A stretch of 64,000 bases of DNA from Antitrichia curtipendula. Lineage: Eukaryota > Streptophyta > Bryopsida > Hypnales > Leucodontaceae. A program made the position numbers and the translations under genes. This document shows positions 46,391 to 58,890 of the stretch, piece after piece. The DNA lies in NCBI GenBank assembly GCA_951230915.1, contig OX579640.1, positions 15,520,981 through 15,584,980 of the forward strand. The letters run 5' to 3'. Under the pieces are notes generated by a model, which saw only the letters and a program-made list of their open reading frames with translations, was not told the origin of the DNA and made no database searches. Numbering within the stretch: position 1 is the first letter of the stretch; each line of letters starts with the position of its first letter.

Positions 46391-49300
46391 ATGCCTCCGC
46401 AAGCAGCTTCCAGTTTTGTAGGAATGGCGGGGAAGCTGACGAAGAAGAGCATGCCGATGCCGAGAGAGGATTCGAAGCGATCCTCGTGGAATGCGAAGAG
46501 CTCGTCAAAAGTCACGCCCAGGGCTCCATCACCCAAAAAAGCTCCGCCCGCGACGACAGAGAAGCGGAGGTCGAAATCCGGCGCATCCACGCCCACCATG
46601 CATGAGCCTCTCAAGTCGTGTCTGAAGAAGACGGGCTCGCAACGATCAGTTCCGTCGTCACCGCCCATGTCGCACCGCAGCGAATGCACACAGTTCTCCA
46701 TGCGCACCGATGCGAGCTCCTTCGAACAGAGCAGCGTTCTCCATGACGATGACGGCGTCCCCAATTGCAAGAGCGTCTCGGAACTCGAGCAACCCGGGAC
46801 GCCGCCGGCGTCGTGGGCGCCATCCGCCACGCCGAGCATGGTCGACGAGCCAGGCTACTCCGAGTACGGAAATTCGAACCTCCCAGAGCCAGGAACAGGC
46901 AGCATGCGCCGTGAATTCCCCGCGGCGTTCGTGGAGGCATTCTCTCGCGACGAAGACTCCGTGGCGGATAGTCCCCACACGGGCCCCTACCTTCTGAAGT
47001 TGGCGAAGTCGCACGCGTCTGGGGAGAATCCTGTGAAGGCTTTGGAGTACTGCATCCGCGCCGTGAAATTCTACGAGCGGCAGTCGCAGCGGGAGAATGT
47101 GCTGGACTTGGTCATCAGTCTGCACATCCTGGCCGCGCTGCATTGTCATTTGGGACAGTATGAGGACGCCGCTGCGCTGCTGGAGCGCTCTCTTACGCTG
47201 CCTGACCTTGATCGTGGCGGGGAGGATCACGCGCTCGCGGCGTTTAATGGGCATATGCAACTGGGGGACACCTTGAACATGGTGGGCAAGTTGGCGCCCA
47301 GCCTGCAAGCCTACCATCGAGCCCTCGAGTTGCAGAAATCCGTTCTGGGAGAACTTGACACGCGCGTCGCGGACACTTGCGTCTACATTGCGGAAGCCCA
47401 TATGCAGGTCAGCATTTCTCGTAATCCCACTTCACAAGCCTTGATTTGCACAGCATTGTAGGGTTGTTCGGGAATGGATACCATAAATCTTGGAAGCATC
47501 TCGATTTGAGATACTTGCACTAGTGTCGCCTCCTGTGCAACGAATTCTAAGAGGATTTGTAAATTGTTAATATCTATAGTCATTGTTGTGCAAATCAATC
47601 CCTTGAATCTTGGAAGCATTCGATTTGGGATACTTGTACAACTCTCGCTTCTTGTGGAACGAATTCTAAGAGGATTTGTAAATTGAGCACAAGTGGGTTT
47701 TGAGAGTTTACCTTGGAGGAAATGAAACAGAGTTCACCACTCAATGTAACCATTACCACCTCCTCAGTGGTAAACTTCGTTTCAGTATCACGATGGAAAA
47801 CTCTTAAAAACTCACAAGTTTGTGAATATCTGTACTCATGGTTGTGCAAATGATACTCCTCTTTCCTTCTCTAGATGAATGGGGGATGTGCTCACTCTCC
47901 TTAGAGTCTTCCCTTCCAATCCTGAAGAACTTTCAACAAATAAGGGTTAAAATCCAGTTGATAGAGTATAGTATTGGAGACGAAGAAGGTTGCATGTGAT
48001 TCGAGAGCTTCCATTGAAGCCTTTCTTTTCGTGTTGCTAACAAAGATGAGTACCAGGGAATAGAAATTCATGAAGTTAAGATTTTTCAATGTTTCAATGA
48101 TTTGGTTTGTAATATCAAGTGTGATATCTTTGGTTTGTAATTCAGGCATTGGAGTTTGCTGAAGCGAGGGAGCTGTGTGAGTATTCGTTATCGATCCATA
48201 CTCAGCTTTGTGAACCAGGATCGGTGGAAGAAGCGAGTGACCATCGCCTGCTGGCCATCATCTGCAGTTCACAAGGCGACCATGGCAAGGCGTTGGATTC
48301 GTTGGTGTATGCGAATGACATCTTTGTCAACTTCGATCTTCAGGTAAACTTGGACTCCGCCAATGGATTTACAAATTTGCAGTCGAATATAATACAAGTG
48401 TGCTCCAGCCAGTCGGCAACGATTGTGTGGCAAGTGTACAAGATGCTCCAGAATGTCATCGTTCAAGAGAGTTTTTTGAGTGTTACATAATCCCTCCGAC
48501 GGAGGGGTTAGTTTGCGGTGAGATGGATCATCATGTAACCGCTTAATTCGATGTACTGAGTGAGCCGTGGTGCCTTGCAGCTCGATGTGGCGACAGGGAA
48601 CCAGAGCATCGGCGACGAGCTGCTGGCGTTAGGCCGCGACTCGGAGGCGCTGCAATGCTTCGAGAAGTGCGTGACGGACTTCACGATGCTCAAGGGCGAG
48701 CACGACACGATGGTGGCGACGGCGCACACCAGCCTGGCGGATCTGTTCCTGCGCACCAACAATCCCAACGAGGCCAAGCTGCAGTGCCAGCGGGCGCTTC
48801 AGATCTACGCCAAGCCCGGCGCCCACCACGTCCCCTGCGATTTGGCCTACGGACTGGTCGCCATCGCCGCCATTCTGGAGCAGCTGAATGAACACGAGAC
48901 CGCGATGCTGCTGCTCCAAAGGGCCTTCAACATCCAAGAACGCATCCCAGGTTCTCTTTTCTCTTAAGACCTCAAATTCATTGTCAATTGTGATGGAATA
49001 GACAAGTATTTTACTACTTTGGCACTCTTTTCAGGATGCGTGAGTTGATTCAAGCTTTGCGTAGGTGTAATGTAAAGTCTCCATTCAGCATACATCGAGC
49101 GAGGGAGAAGTTCCATTGACCGTACTAGCGAAGTTTGCGCCTTAGTTTCCCTCCAACTATCTAGAAACTGACGTATCCATCTAAAATTTTGCACATGTAT
49201 TCATACCTGAATGTCAATAGATCACGTGTTTTCACAATGACCACAAATCAATGTATCGTCAATGGAGCTTCTCGTGTACTGCATGGCTAAAATCGTCTCC

Positions 49301-51010
49301 ACTCTCGTCCCGAATCCTTTATCCAAGGCAATTAAATGCATTCCATTTCATCACTTTACAACCTTTCCATCACTCAATACCCTTCTCAGTTCTCACCGAC
49401 GACAAGCATGTCGCTTCTCGCCAGCGACAAATCACCAACGACAAATTGGGGGGGGCGGGGAGGGAATTTTGGGTGACGTGACCAAGATCACTGCTTCTGA
49501 CACAATCTGCTACAGTTTATGGTCCAGTTTTTTGGTGACGGCTAGAAGCGACGCTACCTTCTTGTCCTACTCTGTGAGCCGACGTACTCGACTCGCCAAC
49601 AGCGGCGTGGCAGCCTTTTTTCATTCCGTTGTTCTCCCTTTTCTCTGCAGGTCAGCAAGCCACTGTAGCAGGACTGGAGGCTCAAATCGGCATCCTGCAC
49701 ACCATGTTGCATCACTTCCCTCCGGCCTTGCAGTCTTTCCAAAGCGCGGTGGCCAAAATGAAGAGCGGCACGTTGCCCAACTCTCCGCTGGTGGGGCTGG
49801 TGCTCAACCAGATGGGCGTGGCGTCCGTGGAGGTCGGGGATGTGCAGCAGGCGGCGTTGCTCTTTCAGGAAGCCAAGGCTGTGATGGAGAGCACGGCGGG
49901 GGGGCACCACCTGGACACACTGGATGTCTGCAACAACCTCGCCTACGCGTATGCCCACATGGACCGGTACGTACTACGTACTCTTGGCTTACGTCCGTTT
50001 CTTTCCACTTGTTTGAATTGTGGGCAAAGGTGCTCCCTTCACGTTATGAAGAATTAGAATAGAAAAAAAAAAAAAAGTGGATGAAATCATTAAAATGAAT
50101 GAATGATTTTAGATGAATATAGTATTTGCCAAAATTTGGATGATGTTTTAGTAATCCTAGACAATGTGATGGTGAAAGTGATAGATGAATGTACAAATTA
50201 ATGGGATGGTTGTTATGATTGGCTTTCTTCCTAGGGTGCGTGTCACTCTACTAATCTGAAAACAAAAAAGAATCGTTGGTTGTTGCTGCTTCCATTTTTT
50301 TTTTCTCCATGTGGTTGGTGTCAATGTTTTTTCAAAACCAAACAACCACTTTGGAGGTCTCACATTTTTTGTTTAGGAAGCCTTGTTTCTTTGTATTTCA
50401 ATAAATATTATGTAAATGTAATGCCATACTTTTGGTATTAATACCGGTAATCATGCTACTAAGGTGAAAACAAAAACTGTAAAATGCATTGGTGACCATT
50501 TGCTTAATCAAGTAAGGGCCAAAAAACTTAGTCCGGGATTTTTTCTCTATTTTTTAACTCTAAATAAAAATTCACCAAAAAATTTCACCAAATTTTTGCC
50601 GATGTTTTCAAGTTGCAACCGATTTTTTTTCCCAATCCCACCAACTAACTTTGAACTAGCCACCAGTTTTTTCCGAACATTGGACTGAGCCAATGAGGCA
50701 GTGACACACTCTTCAGTTGGCTCCAACCCTAAACTTGAGGCATTTCAGTGGATTTTGTTTCTCATCAAATACATTTTCTGTTGGCGCCACGCGCAGACTC
50801 GAGGAAGCGCAGGAGCTTCTGGAGGAAGTGGTGAGGGTGAAGGAGGAGAAGCTGGGTGCAGTGCATCCGGATGTGTGCGAAGACCGTGCACGTCTGCAAG
50901 CGCTCCTTGCGCAGGGGCAAACCTTGCGTCGCCCGTCTCGGAAGCCGCTTGTGAGGATGTTGACTAATTCTAAATCCTCAAGGAAAGCTTCGCGTGACAC
51001 CACCAAGTAG
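46391..51010 (+). CDS. kinesin light chain-related TPR protein (KLCR/CMU type), five coding exons
   Basis: Plant kinesin-light-chain-related proteins bind cortical microtubules, interact with IQD calmodulin-binding scaffolds and keep cellulose-synthase tracks in place (known for the Arabidopsis family). Coding exons: 46391-47407, 48146-48343, 48581-48950, 49651-49966, 50797-51010, giving 704 aa; splice phases agree at each join. Residues 1-185 are basic and Ser/Pro-rich, probably disordered. From about 198 to the end run tetratricopeptide helices (LLKLAKSHASGENPVKALEY, EAREL, LALGRDSEALQCFEKC, VGLVLNQMGVASVEVGDVQQ, MDRLEEAQELLEEVV). The tail (about 670-704) is again basic. The exon 3/4 join recreates PGQQATVAGLEAQIG, matching the family. 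M1 gives the longest frame; M12 is an alternative start. The donor of intron 3 (G|GTTCTC) is weak but dictated by the protein. Intron 1 holds a duplication and a hairpin insertion. The gene is tail-to-tail with the ABCG gene. Confidence 0.93.
47486..47860 (+). repeat. tandem duplication in KLCR intron 1, second unit interrupted
   Basis: The unit CTTGGAAGCAT ... GAATTCTAAGAGGATTTGTAA ... GTTGTGCAAAT occurs at 47486-47598 and again at 47606-47850, where a 118-bp insertion splits it. Confidence 0.75.
47695..47812. mobile_element. 118-bp foldback element in KLCR intron 1
   Basis: Flanked by a 7-bp direct repeat CACAAGT (47688-47694, 47813-47819). Arms pair over most of the length (GAAACAGAGTTCACCACT against AGTGGTAAACTTCGTTTC). 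Confidence 0.65.
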
Positions 51011-51598
51011 CTAGAGCTCTGCAATCAGTACCCGATGGGCAAAGGAAAGGAAAGGAAAGTTGGATGGACATGTACAGTAGGACACGGACCGTCATTTTGA
51101 ACTGTACTGTACATAGGGTGACCAAACAGACAGACAGACAGACACTTGTAATATAGTTTAAGAAAAAATCCTAAGCCTGCAGATGAATTCCGCGCTTCTT
51201 GTAATGAGGTTGATTGCTCACGTGCAAGAGAATCTACTGCTTGATGCTTTTTCGTTCTTCTCACATTTTTGTTAGAAGTTTGAGTGTATTTTCGTGCACA
51301 AAATGATGTAAATCTGTACCAATTGAAGTTGCCATTCCAATTTCCCGACCAGCAAACTGCTTGAATGTCGTGTTTCTGCATGTTTGTGCGTGTTATGAAT
51401 TGCACTGACATGTATGATTATAAGTATTTACGAGGGAGGATTATTTTTATCCATTGTATGTGTGTTTGTGCTGAAGAGTCTTCACCAAAGTATTCAGAAC
51501 TTGTAACAAGTTATAACCATATGTAAGTTTAGTTGGGAACACGCACTTAATAGGACAAAGCAGAGTAGTTTGCTGTGATTCTCAAACACTTACGTAAA
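51011..51598. other. 3' region of the KLCR gene
   Basis: Contains a (CAGA)n tract at 51126-51145, probably in the 3' UTR. No further gene. Confidence 0.5.
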
Positions 51599-51872
51599 TG
51601 GGTGGTTGCAAGAAAGACCGTTCAGTTTTTGTAGTATTTTGTCAAAAAAACCGCAGTTTCTGTGTTTAGTACTAGGAGTACTAAGAAACAATACAATCTC
51701 AACTGTTGATATGAACGGCTAAAAATACCATTGCGAGTATTATAAACAAACTACCTTTCTTTTTTCAAATTTCAAGCGCATCAAGTTCTACCTTCCAATG
51801 TTCTAGCGGAAAACAAGTCTTGTCACTTTGAATGTGATACAAAATAGGACCGGTCTTTCTTGCAATCACCCA
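51599..51872. repeat. 274-bp terminal-inverted-repeat unit between KLCR and ABCG
   Basis: TGGGTGGTTGCAAGAAAGAC at the left pairs with GTCTTTCTTGCAATCACCCA at the right, one mismatch over 20 bp. No clear target duplication. Confidence 0.7.
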
Positions 51873-52333
51873 AGTCTGTTGAATTATCACGGAAACAAAC
51901 TGAACTCATTCCCTTGGGGTCCTTTTGGCAGAGGTTGAAAAGTCATCCAATGCAAGTTGCAACTGAACTTGCAAGAAATGAGTTATTCTTCAAGTGTAGT
52001 CTAGGCTGCTGATTGATAATACCGTACTACAGGAGTTCAAATTTCAACAACTCATAATTCAGTAGATCATACAGAATCCAAATGATACATACTTTCGTGG
52101 GTTGGATTCTTATCCAACTCGGTCAGGTCTCCTTTCAAGAAAGAACTCGAAAATAGGGAAAGCTTACCCTCAAAAAATTCTATTCCAATAATGGACGGAT
52201 TCCCTACCTTATCTTGAAAAATAATGGTGATAAATTTACAACGAATAGATCTCCCGTCCAGTCTCTCTATCATCATATGCTACAACCTAACTTTCAATTC
52301 TTCAATTGATACAGGCCAGTGCCTTGTAACCAA
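51873..52333. other. 3' region of the ABCG gene (- strand)
   Basis: Short spacer holding the likely 3' UTR; nothing else seen. Confidence 0.45.
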
Positions 52334-55300
52334 CTACTTGTCATGTCCTTTTATTCTCGTCAGGAAAAAATATGCCATGAGTCTGTACCCAACCAGCATG
52401 ATGACCAACGCCATTGCAGCGAGCCCCAAACCATCGAGTCCAACATTGGCCACTGCAGGATAGTCTGCAATGCGACACTGCCCTGAGGGACCAGTGGTGC
52501 AAGGATAGGTTTGGTCCTTCGAGTATTGCGCTCCCAGCTGGAGCTTGTAGCTGAAGTAACTGACGGACAGGTACTTGATCCAGCGAATCCACACGGGCGT
52601 ATCCTGAATGAAATACCCTCCTGCCAACAACAGCGTCAGCATTATGACGGATGCCAATGTTGTTGCTTTCTTCACATCCATCAACGCCGCTCCCAATGTC
52701 AATCCCAGACCCTGAACAAACCAATCACAATTCCTTCAATACAGAAACAAGCAAAAAAATATGATATGCTACAAGTAGCAGACCCAGTGAGTAGCATGCA
52801 CTGGGATCACTTCATTTTTATTGTAATGCCAACTGACTCGAACTTCCTCACATTCATTATAGAACGATGCAAATTCTGTCGACGCAAAGCCTCGGACCTC
52901 CCCGGCCTTTGGTCCAGAGCCAACAACGGGTAGGATGAAATCGAATTTAAGTAGTTTACCGAAACTGTCAACCCAAGATTCACTTCTTCGTACACTCGCA
53001 TTCTCTAATATCACATTCGCCGGTCTCTCACCGAAACTTAGGGAACGAATGTACCCAGTTTAGAACTCACTCTATGCTCGCTGTCACATTTTGTTATGTC
53101 ACAAAGAAGTTGCACACGATTGGTGGATTTTCTAAACTTGAATTCTGTGAAGCCGCCTTCTACTACTGTACAGCTCTAATTGGGCTCTTTGCTATCAATT
53201 TCAATAATGGCATACATTAGCTGAACATATGACAGAATGAGGGTCATGGATTTTAAAATTCTTGGGCGCTTCGAGGAGAGAACCTCTAAAGAACGTCATG
53301 AACAATCCAAGGTGCACTTTCTGTTCAAATCCAACAGAAATTAAAGGAATTGGAAGGGAAGAATTTGTGTACCTGGGAGACGAGCACGGTGAAGAGAACG
53401 ATCAACAAAGTGAGAAAGTAACCGATGAAGGTTGCCTTCAACCCAGCCATCCAATAAATAATGGTGACAAACAGCGTTGGCAATATAAGCTCCAGAGGCA
53501 AATCAGCCGCTGATCGAGCCAGGAAGTACGCGCTCAGTCGGTACATGCCTGATGCTCTTTCCTTAATCAGCATAGCTCGTTCTTGTGGGAACGTGAAGAT
53601 GGCAGAGAACACGGGGAAGAAGCCCCAAAAAGTTGTGAAGAAAAACAACAGCCCCACCTGTCGTCATGAGAGTCCAATCCATGAGTCCACTGGATATATA
53701 TTTTTGAGTAAAGTATTTCCATCATTTCAAGCATATTAAGATATGAGTGTGAAATAGAGCTGTAGAGAGCTCTTTGGGCACAAGAACCAAAACTGTGGAG
53801 ATAAATTTTGTCACTGCATATAAATTTGTTGTGCATTTCAAAGCAGTAGGTTACAGATTATAAAGACAGTATCAACCATTTGTTTTCAGATTTTAATGTC
53901 CACAGACCTTTCCCTGACTCATGCTTACACCCAACTTCCTAATTGAAGGTCAACCAATTCAAGTGCGTCGTTATGAAATTAATTCCGAGGTTGCTGTTGC
54001 TTGAAGAGGTATACAAACAAACTTTAGGTTTACTTTGTGATTCTGACCTGATCTTGCACGCGCGAAACGGACGAATTCCACCAGAGCAAACCGGCGATGA
54101 TGGAGATGGCGACGACTTGACCGATTTTCAGAGGCGAAAATGCCTCGTGGCGACGCTCTTTCCAACCCCGTTGCAGCAACACAGTGAATTGGTTCCCCCA
54201 TGAAGTTGACCACTTCGCCATACTCGCTGCCAATTTCAACAAACATAATCAATTACATGCGCAAACTTCTCTCTCAAAACCTTAACAGAAAACATACTGT
54301 ACGGCTATGTAACGTGGAAGTAGACCTTCTTTTGAGAAATATCATGTCAAGCGAGGGATGCTATTTCCATGATTTCACGTTACCGATTAAAACCCAGTTC
54401 AATCATGCTCGATCAAGGAGCAGAAACAGAACAAAACTTCACCATCCCCGCTGCCAAATTCAACAAACAAAGCCACTGGCAGGCGCAAAGTATTGACGTG
54501 TTTGAGAAACATCATGTCAGGTGAGGGATGTAATGTCCATAATTTCACGTTACTGATAAGAAACCAGTTCAATCATGCTCAACCAAGAACAAAACAAGAT
54601 ATAACCACACCCTCCATATCCAATGCTCGGTTCCGACCACTGCAGAACTGAGCTCTGCCCATGAGGTTGTGTTGCAGTAAAGAAAGAAAGCAAAAAATAG
54701 ATTGACCACTCAGAAAACATTTGCATACAATATTGCTCATACCTTTATCAACAGCCCCTATGTCAGCCGCCTTGGTATTGGCCACTTCCTCCGCCACACT
54801 CTCCCCCAAATTCATTTTATAAGCCTCCAGCAGCTTCATCCGCATACCTTGCGGGTCCTCATTCTGTTTCACCGTCTTCCCCTCTCCCTCTATCAGCTTC
54901 TCCGGCCTCACCCCATTCGCCAAATCCAGCAAGAAGTCCGCGGGGTTCATCGGAAACGGCGGCGAGAATTGCACCGAGGCGAAATACTCCATAGCCTTTC
55001 TTGCTGACCCATAATACAGCGAGTACCCTTCGGAAAGAAGAATCATCTTGTCGAACATGTGGTACATGGTACTCGAAGGTTGGTGAATGGTGCTGACGAT
55101 CGTCTTGCCGCCCTTTGCGAGGTCCTGGAGCATCTTGATGATGCGGAGCGCAGTGGTGGAGTCGAGACCAGAGGTGGGCTCATCGAGGAAGAGTAAGCTC
55201 GGGTCGACCAGCAACTCGTGGCCGATGCTCACGCGCTTGCGCTCACCGCCGGAGACGCCGCGCTTGAAGGGGCCGCCGATGATCGTGTCCTTGCAGCGGT

Positions 55301-56746
55301 CTAACCCGAGCTCTGTGATGATCGCCTCCGCGCGCCCCACCTGGACAAGAAGTAAAATCCACGACGATACGTCTCGTCAGTCAAACTCTAAAACCATAAA
55401 CCTCCGAACAATTAATCTCTGGCAATCGCCGGGTTCAGTGAGTAGGATTTCCGTAGTCAGAGATTCTCATTGAAATTCTTATAGGTAAGGTCACCCGCTT
55501 ACTGATTTTCAAGGATTTTCGTACTTCTTGATTCATTTTCATGTTCTAATTCCCACGCTCCCAATGTTGAAGACTCATATGTCTCTGATTTAATTGACAA
55601 GATTGAGAGAAGATTGGGAGTAGATTGGGAGAAGAATACAAACTACTCAGCATTTTTGGCCTTGGCCCTGTCCTAGAGCTCCTTCCATTCCAATGTTCGA
55701 GGCAACTCAACATAAGTACCAGCATTACACTCCTAAAATACTCTGAAACGCACTTAAATAAGAGAAAGGATGCAACAATCCAAAAGAAAAAAGAAAAAAG
55801 AAAAAAAATATACAAATCCTGTCAACGTTGCAACAAATCCTGTCAATGAGACAACTCCTTGCGTGTCATTAATTTCAAATTAAAGAAATTGCAGAGTTCC
55901 AACCTTCTGGTCGCGCGTGTAAGTATCCGGCAATCGCAGTCGCGCGGCATACACGAGCGTCTCCTTCACAGTAAGATTCTCAAACAGCACGTCGTCCTGG
56001 GTGACGAAGCCCGTGCGCCTCTTCACAAATTTCGAGTGGGGCTCATCGTTGTACAGCACCGTCCCTTCCACTTTAGCACTCTTGAGCCTCCCGCCCAGCA
56101 CCTTCAGCAGAGTCGTCTTCCCGCTCCCCGAAGGCCCCAGCATCACCAGCATCTCCCCGGGCTTCGCCACGCCCGACACCCCGTGCAGAATCTCTTTCGT
56201 CTTGCTCTTGGGCGCCTGCAAGTTCGATTTCAGCTTCATGGGGTTCCACCAATTCTTGGGCTGCTGCAACGTCACGCTGTACACGACGTCGGAGAACTGC
56301 AAAAGAATTCGGGAGATTTGTTGTCAATTGTCACTATGCACTGCAGATTTCTTAGCTTTGCAGATTCCAATTCGAGAAAGGATGAAAGAGATACATATGA
56401 ATTGATTGTATCTTATTACCTTCAAAACTGTGCAGTTAACTCAGCTTTGGGACTCCCAATTCCAAAGCAAGGAAAAGATACATATGAACTGATAGTATTG
56501 CCTTCAAAACTATGCAGCTTACTTACCGGCCTTTGCAAATCCCAATTCGAAAGCAACAAAGAGCTCGACACACACGAATTGGGCGAGCTACAATCGTTTA
56601 TTAATTACCTTCAAAACGAAGGGCACAGAAGGGAGATGCGCCACTGATTCCGGTGCGTCTGCCGCGCCTTTGACGTCGCGGCCAAGGCGGCTCCCGCTCT
56701 CCAAGTCCGGCGCGTCACCCGCGCTCTCGCCCATGCGGGGACCCAT
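52334..56746 (-). CDS. half-size ABCG (WBC) transporter, six coding exons
   Basis: ATP-driven membrane exporter of the plant ABCG half-transporter family; nearest in character to the Arabidopsis ABCG9/14/21/22/25 group, so hormones or lipidic compounds are possible cargo (inference). Coding exons in transcript order: 56746-56609, 56296-55904, 55340-54743, 54226-54048, 53657-53373, 52711-52334. These give 656 aa, normal for the family. Nucleotide-binding domain: Walker A GPSGSGKT (100-107), Q-loop Q146, signature VSGGERKRV (206-214), Walker [13 protein letters not shown] with D230/E231, H-loop H263. The ABC2 membrane domain starts near 395; exon 5 encodes [16 protein letters not shown] and the re-entry motif [22 protein letters not shown], exon 6 the last helices and end KGHDK. 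It must dimerise to work. M5 is an alternative start. Introns 1 and 3 carry tandem duplications that copy splice-site sequence. Confidence 0.95.
54226..54600 (-). repeat. tandem duplication in ABCG intron 3 that copies its 3' splice site
   Basis: GAGAAAYATCATGTCA, TTTCACGTTAC and CAGTTCAATCATGCTC occur in order at 54334-54416 and 54504-54586. The acceptor context CGCTGCCAATTTCAACAAAC of exon 4 (around 54226) has a second copy around 54450. Confidence 0.75.
56335..56620 (-). repeat. three-unit tandem repeat in ABCG intron 1 that copies its 5' splice site
   Basis: Each unit holds a CCAATTC tract, an ATACATATGAA-like tract and CCTTCAAAAC. The last is the exon 1 donor (56609) in the first unit; equivalents lie at 56502 and 56420. 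Confidence 0.78.
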
Positions 56747-58690
56747 CACTCAGAAACTCAAGTTTCCACCAGCGCCTTGGAGTACTTAAATTGCAACAGA
56801 AATTGCACACAATTTGCAACAGAACGTTGTGATTGTCGATCTCTCTGCTCTTGCAATTCAAAACGAATCACTGAATATTCTGTCACAATTCAAAAAACGG
56901 CACCAAAGAAATGATTTCAATTCCTGCACCAATCCGAATTCGTCTTCAGTTCATCAACGGGGAGAATTCTACCACTCGAGGAACACAAGCTTCCAATTCA
57001 AGAAGCTGTTTGCACGAACTGGAAATGGAAATCCTGGACTTGAGACAGTGTCATGCAACCCTTGGATTTATTGAAGAGTACTTCAAGCCCCACATACGCA
57101 CGTAATTGACAAGCGCAGATCACTCCCAGGCACATGAACTCGCAGAGAATCACCCACTCCTAGCTCAACAAGTCCAGATCCCTCCGCCCCTTTTGAAAAA
57201 AACCCAAGGGCATCCCAGTAAACGTTACTACGGTTCCTCCTCAAATATATTGACAGCTAGATTCCGCCAACTGCTTGCCCATCCACCGCCCTGCAACTCA
57301 ATTGATGACGGACCTCCTCGATCTTAACCGTCAGGATGATCAACCGTCCACCAGGAACCACCCCACGAAAGCAGCGGGTCAAATCCCCTTCCTCCCTTCG
57401 TACGAATTTCGGCGTCCGGCAATTCTGCTCCGCCGCACAAAACTGTCCACCATTCCACTCCAACACCGTTCATACAATATTCCCATGGGCATGCAAAAAG
57501 CGGAACCGTGGACGTTCTTCAAAGGGCTTTGGAGATTTGAGTGACGATTCCGTCGATCACAGTCAGCCCATCCGACACTTTCATCATGGAACTCATCTCA
57601 TTCATTCATTCATTCGGAAGTAAGTTCACGAGAACTTGCTAATTGAGGGCGCTTGACTTGATTTTGGGAAGCTTTCATTCCCCCACGACGACGTGCATCA
57701 ATTGGGGCTCCGTGGCCGTCCGTGGCCGAACATGGAAAAGGTGGAAACTGAGAGAAAAAGCGGAGAGAGAGATGGACTGGCGATGTGGATGGGAACGGTT
57801 AGCCAGTGTCGACGACGACGATGAGGAGGGACAGGTGGCAGAACGGGAGGCTGCAGGGGTTTACTTAGCGAGGCTTCTTTCCTTTCTGCATGCGCTGCAT
57901 GGCTAATTTGGAGGACTCCCTATAATTTCCGGGTAATTTCTGGGTTCTCTTGGGTTCTCATCAGTTTTCTTGGGGTTCACTTTGGGTTTTCTTGGGCTTC
58001 ACTTTTTTACTTATTTAAAAAAAATAAAACTTGTGAACCAAATGAAATCAAAATTTGGGATCCTGGCTTCCTGGGGCATTTCCCTTTGGGTTTGGGGGGA
58101 AGTGGTGGCCCCGCTATCGCTATCCTTGCCAATGGGGTTGTGCCACTCGGCAGGTGGGCGGGGCTGTGTCAGCAGACAGCAGCACGTTCGTCTAGGTTGT
58201 TCTAGAATCTTCCTGACAGCATCTCTAAAAGTGTGCAGTAATCAGCACGTCAAAATGGTAAGCTTTAAAGTAAGCTTTAATAAAGCTTAGATCAAATTTT
58301 CACCCTCCTGAGAAACTTGCCAAGTTTAGGAAGAGTAACTTAGCAACCAATTGCAAGTCGTTTGAGCTTGCCAACAAAAAGGAAAAGTGAAAAGTTTCGT
58401 CAACATTTAGTATCTCAAATTTTGCTTATCCACATTGTAGTATTGGGAAGGAAAGAGCATCTCATACAGACCGCAAATAGTGGATCCAGTCAAAATGGAG
58501 GTATTTTGGAGCACGAGCCATTCAGAACCCAACTTAACCCTCGACTGCCAACGAGAGGACGTTTTTCTGTCCGATGGATGACAGAGAATTTTTTTCTTAC
58601 ACTGAAATAGGGGTATTAAGGGGACCAAAAATTAAACGGATTTATTGTGGAAAATTGTAGATGTTTGAAGTATGATGTACAACCTTCTGA
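56747..58690. other. upstream region of the ABCG gene
   Basis: 56747-57900 is GC-richer, with CT-rich tracts on the - strand consistent with promoter and leader. The frame at 57643-57906 (+) has no recognisable domain. After 57900 the DNA becomes AT-rich. Confidence 0.45.
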
Positions 58691-58699
58691 CACTTTGAT

Positions 58700-58890
58700 G
58701 ACTATTGATGTATAGGAATGGTAGATATTTTATATAGTGTGTAATGTCGATTAATTAGTATGGGTCCTTTTAAAAACCTATTCAATGTAGTAAGATAGAA
58801 ATGCAACTATTCATCATCAAAATTTTGTTGTGAAAAGGGGAGGTCTTCTATAGTAGTTTGACTTCCAATGACTACTTTTGCAATTTTTGA
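58700..58890 (+). repeat. uninterrupted copy of the repeat split at 2438
   Basis: Continuous through GCAAC-TA-TTCATC at 58803-58814, the empty target of the 544-bp class 2 element. Confidence 0.75.

Noticed and set aside
46658..47401. 247-codon antisense frame in KLCR exon 1
   Set aside because: Shadow of the coding strand in GC-rich codons; the + strand product has clear TPR homology.
55859..56647. 262-codon + strand frame
   Set aside because: Antisense shadow of ABCG exon 2 and the intron 1 repeats.
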